A stretch of 64,000 bases of DNA, from contig CANMKR010000001.1 in assembly GCA_947498625.1 (NCBI GenBank), positions 674,090 to 738,089 on the forward strand. Reading direction: 5' to 3'. Of the stretch, positions 58,265 through 64,000 are shown piece by piece; the stretch's first letter is position 1, and each line of letters starts with the position of its first letter. Below the pieces are notes generated by a model that worked only from the letters and a program-made list of their open reading frames with translations, did no database searches and was not told the origin of the DNA. The stretch comes from an uncultured Kangiella sp. Lineage in GTDB: Bacteria > Pseudomonadota > Gammaproteobacteria > Enterobacterales > Kangiellaceae. The position numbers were made by a program, and so were the translations under genes.

Positions 58265-60109
58265 TTATCTTTCGATATAGTTCTTCACTTCACCTTTAAC
58301 GTAATGTCCCCAAGCAAGTTGGCGCTTAATTCGGCCATAGGAGTCCATACTTAAAAGCCCGCTAATACCTTCCATTGCTGACTCAGGCAGCGCTGATAGC
58401 TGTCCTATTTCAGGGATCACCATGAAGGCATCGTGCCCTAATGCAAAGAAGCGTCCCAGATTGTTAGTACTGGTTGGTAATGTCTTCGATAAATCATTTT
58501 TTAAGGCTGCAATTGCTTTATTAGTTGATAGCATCCAAGGTGAGTCGGTAAACCGGATTCCTGATAGATCATTATCAATGCGGGTGTTACTGGTGCCGTT
58601 ATAGATATTAGAAGTGGCATACACAGGCAAATTGTAAGCGTAATAATAATTTAAGTAAGGCTTAATGATTCGAGCACGCTTGGCATCTGCAATCAAAAAT
58701 ATGGCATCTGCATTAGCGCTACCTTGACCAGAAGATTCTATTGGCAAGCTTAATAAGTTTTGCAGCTCTTCAGTACGCTGTTCAACTTTATCCACACCTA
58801 GTAAGCGAGTAATTTCTTCTTTCGGATCTTGGTTTCTGCCGATGGTTGCGGTTTGCACTACTGTGCCGCCAAGCTCTTCATAAGCTTGAGTGAAGCTTTG
58901 CATCGCACGCTGACCGACACTGGGTTCAGCGTCTATAACGAAGGCTCTAGTTTGGCCGTTGCGCATGGCATAACGGGCGATTTGGGTTGCTTCATCTTCA
59001 ACTGGCAAGCCAAATTGGTACATATTGGCGGGCGCAAAATCGCTACTTAAACGATTAAGTACTAAAGTTGGGATCGGCAGCTCGTTAAAACGAGTTAGCT
59101 CATCGATATTATTTTTGAGTAAAGGGCCTACCACCATTTCTACGCCATTAAACATGGCGTTTTGATAAATCTGTTCGATTGATTCTCCATTAGCGCTGTC
59201 ATAAACCACAACTTCAGGTTGTTCGCCTTGGACTTTACGGCTTTGAAAGTAACCTGCTAAAAAGCCGTCACGGATAGCGCCGCCGACACTTGAAAACCTG
59301 CCTGATAATGGAACTATTAAGGCGATTTTTTTAGGTGCTAAAAATTCTATATCCCTTACCGCTAATGACTCAGTGGATAGATATTGGTAAGCAGGATGTT
59401 CCGGGTAAACTGTACTCCAAGAGTTTAAGCCTTCTGATAAAAGCCTAGCGTTATTTGCAAAGCGCTGATTGGTAATGGCAAGATCTAACCAAGCCATGGC
59501 ATCGTAACTTTCAGCGCGGCTGCGTTTTGATTCAAGAGCGCCTAGTGGTGATTGAGACAATTCTTGCCACGCCAGTTGCATTTGTTGCTCAAACTCAAAT
59601 TCATCCCTAAACAAATCTTTAGCTTCGATTCGGGTGATTGCCGCGTCCACATATCTTTGATTGGCTTGTAAGGCGTCGGCCGAAATTAATTGGTAGTGCA
59701 GATTCCAATCGGGGCTTTGTAACTCTGGATTAGTAATTGACTGTAATGCACGAATCGCCTCGAAAGGTTTTTGTTGTTTTAAAGCGGATTCACCTTTCAA
59801 AAGATAATAAGCATTACGTTTATCTGGAGTTAGTTGAGTTGGTTGAAAGCTAATAATGGTTTCATAGGTTCTATCGAACCTTTGCTGTTGTGCGAAAACA
59901 GAAGCAGCCTTTAACTTGAAATTTGCTGCTTGGTCATTTCCATACTTTTCTGCTTCGGCTAAATAAAACTCTGCCGATTCACCGGAGCTAGCGCCATAAA
60001 TATTCGAGTTACTGCGCTTACTTTGTTGATTAGTAACACAAGCCGCGAGTAAAAAGATGCTGAGGCTGATAATAAAAGCTTTGCAAGCGTGGTTTTTGGT
60101 CATGCTCAT
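58265..60109 (-). CDS. lpoA: Penicillin-binding protein activator LpoA
   Basis: The 614-residue outer-membrane lipoprotein activates PBP1A. It has lipobox LAAC, an N-terminal TPR-like helical domain (about 40-240) and a C-terminal periplasmic-binding-like fold (about 255-610, KIALIVPLSGRFSSVGGAIRDGFLAGYF). It heads the lpoA-yraN-diaA-dolP unit and is divergent from rsmI. Confidence 0.94.
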   Translation of the reverse strand: MSMTKNHACKAFIISLSIFLLAACVTNQQSKRSNSNIYGASSGESAEFYLAEAEKYGNDQAANFKLKAASVFAQQQRFDRTYETIISFQPTQLTPDKRNAYYLLKGESALKQQKPFEAIRALQSITNPELQSPDWNLHYQLISADALQANQRYVDAAITRIEAKDLFRDEFEFEQQMQLAWQELSQSPLGALESKRSRAESYDAMAWLDLAITNQRFANNARLLSEGLNSWSTVYPEHPAYQYLSTESLAVRDIEFLAPKKIALIVPLSGRFSSVGGAIRDGFLAGYFQSRKVQGEQPEVVVYDSANGESIEQIYQNAMFNGVEMVVGPLLKNNIDELTRFNELPIPTLVLNRLSSDFAPANMYQFGLPVEDEATQIARYAMRNGQTRAFVIDAEPSVGQRAMQSFTQAYEELGGTVVQTATIGRNQDPKEEITRLLGVDKVEQRTEELQNLLSLPIESSGQGSANADAIFLIADAKRARIIKPYLNYYYAYNLPVYATSNIYNGTSNTRIDNDLSGIRFTDSPWMLSTNKAIAALKNDLSKTLPTSTNNLGRFFALGHDAFMVIPEIGQLSALPESAMEGISGLLSMDSYGRIKRQLAWGHYVKGEVKNYIER

Positions 60110-60436
60110 ATACTCAAGTTGGTATTATTTACTGACTTATAAAGCCCAGTATAAGTTCCAATTATTTATCATTCCTATGGCTAGCAATGTCAGGTAAAAT
60201 AATAAATAAATGAATAAGTTATGTTGCCTATCTATTCATTGATATTCTAAGCTCTATTAACAGTTTAGGCAAAGGTAGTAATCGACTTTTCAGGCTCATA
60301 CCCTAAAAGTTCGCAGTTTTTTACACTTTACTAACGCTGGCTGATATCAGGCTTTTAAAACCACTTGGTATTTAAAGCTGTATGAATAAACCTTTAGCAG
60401 GAGTCACGATTAACAGTTCACTATGAATGAGTCGCC
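60110..60436. promoter_or_regulatory. Divergent lpoA/rsmI control region with coupled mini-frames
   Basis: This 327-bp gap has no full gene. Two tiny frames precede rsmI in chain: 60382-60426 (14 codons) whose TGA overlaps the ATG of 60423-60440 (5 codons), whose TGA overlaps the rsmI ATG; both junctions read ATGA. No Shine-Dalgarno site leads the first. A CTGATATCAG palindrome is nearby (around 60340). Confidence 0.35.
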
Positions 60437-61291
60437 ATGAAGAATGATTTAAATTCAGCCTGCCTCTACGTGGTAGCAACCCCGATTGGGAATATTGAAG
60501 ATATTTCTGCCCGGGCGATTGAAACTTTAAAACAAGTGGCTCTAATTGCGGCTGAAGATACTCGCCATAGTCAGCGCTTATGTCAGCATTATGGGATTAA
60601 TACGCCCATGATTTCTTTGCATGAGCACAATGAAGAAAGTCGGGTTGTTCAAATTGCAGCTAAGTTAGATGCCAATGAGTCTATAGCACTTATTTCAGAC
60701 GCAGGAACTCCCTTAATTAGTGACCCCGGCTTTAAGTTGGTGAGAGCTTTACGCGAGCAGGGATATAAGGTGAGCCCTGTTCCAGGCCCCAGTGCCATTA
60801 TCACAGCTTTGTCCGTTGCTGGCTTACCAACGGATAGTTTCAGCTTTTTTGGCTTTTTACCGGCAAAATCCAGTTCTCGTAAACAACGATATCAAGAACT
60901 TGAAAATAGAACTGAAACGATGGTCTTTTATGAATCTTCCCACCGTATTGCTGCCAGTCTCCAAGATGCTCTAGAAACCTTAGGTAATAGACACGCGGTA
61001 GTGGCTAGAGAGCTCACCAAAACCTTTGAAACCATTCTAGATGGCCCCTTGATTGAGTTGATTGACATATTAGAACAAGATCATAATCAATCAAAAGGCG
61101 AATTTGTTTTGATGATAACCGGAATAGATAAGAAAGCAAATAATGTGAGCATCGATAGTGAGCGCTTACTAAAAGAGTTGCTAAAAGAATTACCCCCCAA
61201 CAAAGCCAGCAAAATAGCATCCAATTTTACGGGCATATCGAAGAAAGAACTTTATCAAATAGCTGTAGATCTTAAAGAGCCCTCTTTATAA
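60437..61291 (+). CDS. rsmI: 16S rRNA 2'-O-methyltransferase RsmI
   Basis: The 284-residue SAM enzyme methylates C1402 in the decoding centre. Conserved LYVVATPIGNIEDISARAIETL, AEDTRHSQRL, SLHEHNEESR, ALISDAGTPLISDPG and VPGPSAIITALSVAGLP are present. No good ribosome site precedes its ATG except GAG five bases upstream. It ends the group before the repeat gene. Confidence 0.96.
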   Translation: MKNDLNSACLYVVATPIGNIEDISARAIETLKQVALIAAEDTRHSQRLCQHYGINTPMISLHEHNEESRVVQIAAKLDANESIALISDAGTPLISDPGFKLVRALREQGYKVSPVPGPSAIITALSVAGLPTDSFSFFGFLPAKSSSRKQRYQELENRTETMVFYESSHRIAASLQDALETLGNRHAVVARELTKTFETILDGPLIELIDILEQDHNQSKGEFVLMITGIDKKANNVSIDSERLLKELLKELPPNKASKIASNFTGISKKELYQIAVDLKEPSL

Positions 61292-61359
61292 CATTATACC
61301 TATAAAATCAATGCCTTAGATGTAAAAATTCCCAACAGTTAACATTTATTTTACAAATC

Positions 61360-61387
61360 TTGTGTTACCTTAGCCCTTTATTATATT
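61360..61387 (+). promoter_or_regulatory. Probable promoter of the nonapeptide-repeat gene
   Basis: TTGTGT (61360-61365), 16 bp and TATATT (61382-61387), with AGGGG at 61408-61412 nine bases before the ATG. It suggests the repeat gene is transcribed independently of rsmI. Confidence 0.5.
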
Positions 61388-61421
61388 AACTACTTCTCAT
61401 ATAGCTTAGGGGCTAAATAGT

Positions 61422-61721
61422 ATGAATATCCGTAATTTGTTTGTGGCGACTTTGATTGCTAGCAGTTTTTCTTTCTCATTAAATCTTTCAGCTAAAACTG
61501 TCGGTGGTGGCGTAGAGCCTGTAAGCGTCGGTGGTGGCGTAGAGCCTGTAAGCGTCGGTGGTGGCGTAGAGCCTGTAAGCGTCGGCGGTGGCGTAGAGCC
61601 TGTAAGCGTTGGTGGTGGTGTAGAGCCTGTAAGCGTCGGTGGTGGCGTAGAGCCTGTAAGCGTCGGTGGTGGCGTAGAGCCTGTAAGCGTCGGTGGTGGT
61701 GTAGAGCCTGTAAGAATTTAA
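61422..61721 (+). CDS. Secreted protein of eight VGGGVEPVS nonapeptides
   Basis: The 99-residue protein has a signal peptide (MNIRNLFVATLIASSFSFSL... cleaved near SA-KT at residue 24) and then nothing but eight copies of VGGGVEPVS, the last reading VGGGVEPVR followed by Ile and stop. There is no Cys, Trp, Tyr or Phe in the mature part, so it should be soluble, acidic and disordered or beta-turn rich. Variants among copies 1-7 are only synonymous. It may be a structural or surface protein, or a peptide precursor; neither is shown. Two membrane-protein genes follow in the same direction. I know no family for it. Confidence 0.75.
   Translation: MNIRNLFVATLIASSFSFSLNLSAKTVGGGVEPVSVGGGVEPVSVGGGVEPVSVGGGVEPVSVGGGVEPVSVGGGVEPVSVGGGVEPVSVGGGVEPVRI
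61500..61715 (+). repeat. Eight 27-bp tandem repeats
   Basis: Eight head-to-tail 27-bp units (consensus GTCGGTGGTGGCGTAGAGCC then TGTAAGC) fill the mature coding part. Units 1-3, 6 and 7 are identical; 4, 5 and 8 differ at wobble positions (unit 8 also AGC to AGA). The length, a multiple of 3, makes copy-number changes in frame. There are no spacers, so it is not CRISPR. Confidence 0.97.
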
Positions 61722-61782
61722 TAGAGTCATTATTAGCTTTATCCTTTTAAAAGTACTGACGCATAAGTTATTGTAATTTATA

Positions 61783-62265
61783 ATGAATTTAGACTTTTTC
61801 TTTAATTTATTTGATGCATATTTAATATGCTTATTCTTTATTTTAATTATTTATTTTGTCCTCAATACCAGAGTAATGCTGAAGGTTACTGGAGTAATAT
61901 TATTCGTTGAGTTGTTTTCGAGGCTGATATCAAAAAATCTATTGAATCTACCATTTGCTGAATACATATGGTACTTGTCTTGGGCAACAATTGCTTTATT
62001 GTTACTTTATCAGCTAGTAAAAGAAACGCGTAAAAGTCCTCATATACAAAAAGTAACCATGCCTATATGTTTTTTAATTTTAATGGTAATAGTTATTGAA
62101 ATATTGAGATATTTTGAACGAAACTTTAGTGATCTGGAAGTTTTAAAGTCGATATACGGGATAGGTAGTTTGGCAACTAACTGGTTAATTATTGCTTATT
62201 TATTTGCGCCGATAGGGCTTCATCTGTTAAAGTCTTTACGTAGTCGTGTATCGGCTAAGCATTGA
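61783..62265 (+). CDS. Unknown polytopic membrane protein
   Basis: This 160-residue protein has about four to five hydrophobic spans (near residues 10-28, 33-46, 62-78, 90-108 and 133-150) with basic loops, ending in KSLRSRVSAKH. No conserved motif was recognised. It is AT-rich, has no clear ribosome site, and lies 61 bp after the repeat gene and 31 bp before the next gene without a terminator, so the three are probably one unit. Confidence 0.55.
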   Translation: MNLDFFFNLFDAYLICLFFILIIYFVLNTRVMLKVTGVILFVELFSRLISKNLLNLPFAEYIWYLSWATIALLLLYQLVKETRKSPHIQKVTMPICFLILMVIVIEILRYFERNFSDLEVLKSIYGIGSLATNWLIIAYLFAPIGLHLLKSLRSRVSAKH

Positions 62266-62296
62266 TTATTAAAGAGATTAAAATAAAATTACAGAA

Positions 62297-62683
62297 ATGA
62301 TGACAGATTTATTATTAATCATTACACCTTTAGCGATTATGGGGATAAGCCTTTTTGTTTTTATCAAAGGCTATCTATTCGCTAAAAATCAGGATCAAGG
62401 GTATACAATATTGTCTGCTCTAGATAATCCTGTGTCTGATGAAATTGAAACTCCAGCTGAAATCGAAGCGAAACAATTGATTATGGAATATGCTGAAGCG
62501 GTTAATGGGCGTTACGATGATGTGCATAAAACCAACCATGCAATTCAATGGGTGCGTAAACTCGATCAGCATGTGCAAAAAAATCGTAATTATTATCAAT
62601 CTGAAGTTAAAGCAGATAAGCCAATAGAAGAATTGGCGAGAAAAGACTCTAACGTGACCGATATTTTCGCTAAAAGACGCTAA
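62297..62683 (+). CDS. Unknown single-span membrane protein
   Basis: The 128-residue protein has one N-terminal span (LLLIITPLAIMGISLFVFIKGY) and a charged helical cytoplasmic or periplasmic part (EIEAKQLIMEYAEAVNGRYDD, then HAIQWVRKLDQHVQKN). No family was recognised. It is followed by an intrinsic terminator and then rnpB. Confidence 0.55.
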   Translation: MMTDLLLIITPLAIMGISLFVFIKGYLFAKNQDQGYTILSALDNPVSDEIETPAEIEAKQLIMEYAEAVNGRYDDVHKTNHAIQWVRKLDQHVQKNRNYYQSEVKADKPIEELARKDSNVTDIFAKRR

Positions 62684-62701
62684 ATCACTATAAGGTTTAT
62701 T

Positions 62702-62728
62702 AAAAAGTCCAGTTGATGGGCTTTTTTT
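62702..62728 (+). terminator. Intrinsic terminator before rnpB
   Basis: AAAAAGTCCA (62702-62711), loop GTTGA and TGGGCTTTTT (62717-62726) with a T-run of seven. It closes the repeat-gene unit and isolates rnpB. Confidence 0.8.
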
Positions 62729-62754
62729 ATGCCTGAGATAAATACAATTATAGC

Positions 62755-62790
62755 TTGCCTTTTTAACCTTAAGTGCGGAAAATTCCGCAC
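62755..62790 (+). promoter_or_regulatory. rnpB promoter containing an 18-bp palindrome
   Basis: TTGCCT (62755-62760), a 17-bp spacer and GAAAAT (62778-62783). The perfect inverted repeat GTGCGGAA-AA-TTCCGCAC (62773-62790) covers the -10 and the discriminator and ends just before the RNA 5' end. The GC-rich discriminator CCGCAC suits stringent control; the palindrome may be an operator. Confidence 0.55.
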
Positions 62791-62791
62791 A

Positions 62792-63157
62792 GAAGCTGGC
62801 CAGACAGTCGCTGTCCTTTTATCTTCGGGTAAAAAGAGAGAGGAAAGTCCGGACTTCATAGAGCAGGGTGCCAGGTAACGCCTGGGCGGCGAAAGTCGAC
62901 GGCAAGTGCAGCAGAAAATATACCGCCGATGGTTCACTTTAGTGTTCACAGGTAAGGTTGAAATGGTGCGGTAAGAGCGCACCGCATTGCTGGTAACAGT
63001 ATATGGCGAGGTAAACCCCACCTGAAGCAAGACCAAATAGGATTCCGTACGGCGTGGCTCGCGTTGGAATCGGGTAGGTTGCTGGAGCCATTGAGTGATC
63101 AATGGCCTAGACGAATGGCTGTCCACGACAGAATCCGGCTTATCGGCCAGCTTCTTT
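62792..63157 (+). ncRNA. rnpB: RNase P RNA, bacterial class A
   Basis: The RNA removes tRNA 5' leaders. P1 pairs GAAGCTGGCC (62792-62801) with GGCCAGCTTC (63145-63154). The conserved core is clear: GAGGAAAGTCCGGAC, CAGGGTGCCAGGTAACGCCT, the AAGTGCAGCAGAAA segment, CCGCCGATGG, GGTAAGAGCGCACCG, GCTGGTAACAG, AAACCCCACC, AAGACCAAATAGG and ACGACAGAATCCGGCTTATCGG. Length about 360 nt is normal. A T-run after P1 gives the terminator. An antisense frame covering it is a shadow. Confidence 0.97.
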
Positions 63158-63181
63158 TTTTAATCGAAAACTGAAAATAGT

Positions 63182-63709
63182 ATGAATCGTAGAAAGTTTT
63201 TATTGGGTACAGGTATTTCGGTTGCAGCATTAGCGGGTGCAGGGTATGCATGGACTCAGTTCTCTAACGCTTCAGATAAGCTCACTGTTGCTTTTGCATC
63301 GGAGCTTTTAGACTCGATTGATAGCGCAACTATTGAATCAAATGGTCAATGGGATCTGAGGCATATTTTTGACCATTGTGCCAAAAGTGTCGAATTTTCG
63401 ATGGTTGGTTTTCCTGAGCATAAATCCGCAGCATTTAAAAACACCATTGGCGCAAGTGCATTCGCTCTGTTTAAAGCTAAGGGTGCTATGAGTCATAATT
63501 TAGCGGAAGAAATTCCTGGCGCCATTTATCCGAATGCCTCAAAAACGCTAGAAGAGGCAATTCTCAGCCTAAAGTCTGCTTTTCAAGCTTTTGAGAGTCA
63601 TTCTGGACAATTACAACAACATTTTGCCTATGGCGAACTCAATAAACGCGATTACGAAATCGCTCATGTGATGCATTTATTGAATCACTGGTCTGAAATT
63701 CAGGCTTAA
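63182..63709 (+). CDS. Tat-exported DUF1569 (DinB-like) protein
   Basis: The 175-residue protein begins with a twin-arginine signal (MNRRKFLLGTGISVAALAGAGYA). The mature part has the DUF1569 pattern NGQWDLRHIFDHCAKSVEFSMVGFPEHKS and a late HVMHLLNHW, a four-helix DinB-like bundle with His residues able to hold a metal. Tat export fits a folded metal protein. Substrate is unknown. Confidence 0.75.
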   Translation: MNRRKFLLGTGISVAALAGAGYAWTQFSNASDKLTVAFASELLDSIDSATIESNGQWDLRHIFDHCAKSVEFSMVGFPEHKSAAFKNTIGASAFALFKAKGAMSHNLAEEIPGAIYPNASKTLEEAILSLKSAFQAFESHSGQLQQHFAYGELNKRDYEIAHVMHLLNHWSEIQA

Positions 63710-64000
63710 ATTACATTTTCCTATTTTTATCATCTTCCTAACTTAAAGTAGTTTCTAACTTATATCTGTAATCAAATGAAAAATAACAAATTTATTTTTC
63801 TCCGTTTGTGTGCGCTCACTAACTTTAGCTAAGTCTTTGGAAAATAAAGACATTTTTCACATTTTTAGAGGTTAATTTACTTGCAAAAAAGCAATCAAAC
63901 TCCTATAGTGGCGAGAAGTGGGAAAAAGTGTCATAAAGTGGATCGAAGTTAGTTTCAACGCTTTAAAAAGACCATTTGCAATAAGCTTTTTCCTAAAAAA
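63710..64000 (+). promoter_or_regulatory. dcw-operon (mraZ) promoter with phased MraZ boxes
   Basis: No gene is complete in these 291 bp. TTGCAA (63881-63886), a 17-bp spacer and TATAGT (63904-63909) form a promoter. Overlapping and following it are four 10-bp-spaced boxes TGGCG, TGGGA, TGTCA and TGGAT starting at 63909, 63919, 63929 and 63939, the layout of MraZ autoregulatory sites. The expected mraZ gene would begin beyond the window, in the rnpB-mraZ order seen in Pseudomonas. Confidence 0.7.

Noticed and set aside
61500-61715. Tandem 27-bp units as a CRISPR array
   Set aside because: Units are directly adjacent with no spacers, are coding in frame, and no cas genes are present.
61488-61730. 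Open antisense frame across the tandem repeats (RLYATTDAY-type repeats)
   Set aside because: It arises because the 27-bp unit has no stop in that frame; it has no signal, ribosome site or family sense, whereas the plus frame has a signal peptide, promoter and AGGGG site.
62680-63126. Minus-strand 148-residue frame
   Set aside because: It is fully antisense to rnpB, whose conserved core and P1 pairing are clear.

Overview
The window looks like a chromosomal stretch of a low-GC gammaproteobacterium, probably marine. The evidence is the set and order of housekeeping genes: tpr-lolB-ispE-tRNA-Gln-prs-rplY-pth-ychF, hemA-prfA-prmC, mreBCD-maf-rng-yhdP-nit-tldD-darP-pmbA, kdsD-kdsC-lptCAB-rpoN-hpf-ptsN-rapZ, ibaG-murA, zapE-rplM-rpsI-petABC-sspAB, dolP-diaA-yraN-lpoA-rsmI and rnpB followed by a mraZ-type control region. 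These are the blocks of Pseudomonas and Oceanospirillales genomes. Petrobactin, phage, IS and CRISPR features are absent. A Kangiella/Aliikangiella-like host is a guess from composition and gene content only.

Layout. 1-4.4 kb is accessory: the end of a DUF3592 protein, a secreted NHL-propeller protein with a GlyGly-CTERM-like tail, and a CadC-type membrane regulator with a TolB-like propeller. 4.5-13.1 kb (minus strand) holds two tRNAs, ychF, pth, rplY, prs, tRNA-Gln, ispE, lolB and a TPR lipoprotein, with one unknown plus-strand gene between rplY and prs. 13.2-29.7 kb (mostly plus) runs from haem and release-factor genes through cell shape (mreBCD) to yhdP and the TldD/PmbA protease pair. 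29.7-39.1 kb (minus) is mgtE, the rapZ-ptsN-hpf-rpoN nitrogen-PTS block and the Lpt/Kdo block. 39.4-49.7 kb mixes ibaG-murA, a membrane-anchored M23 peptidase, a frameshifted DUF2200 gene, a DegS-like protease, zapG, a TPP-enzyme/aldehyde dehydrogenase pair, zapE, a hydrolase remnant and a HU gene. 50-56 kb is rplM-rpsI, petABC and sspAB. 56-60 kb (minus) is the dolP-diaA-yraN-lpoA envelope block with two extra small secreted proteins. 60.4-64 kb has rsmI, a secreted protein made of eight identical nonapeptides with two unknown membrane proteins, rnpB, a Tat-exported DUF1569 protein and a promoter with 10-bp-phased MraZ boxes.

Most of the window serves core envelope biology: lipoprotein (LolB) and LPS (LptABC, KdsCD) export, peptidoglycan synthesis and shape (MurA, MreBCD, LpoA, M23), division (ZapE, ZapG, dcw control), and translation (PrfA, PrmC, Pth, L25, L13, S9, RNase P). 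The most interesting departures are: mreC appears to start at AUU; an orphan intrinsic terminator with a hairpin and mini-ORF lies in front of the acetolactate-synthase-like operon; the secreted (VGGGVEPVS)8 protein and its membrane-protein neighbours sit between rsmI and rnpB; the regulator/NHL pair has matching upstream sequence motifs; and a perfect palindrome overlaps the rnpB promoter. No defence system or mobile element was recognised.
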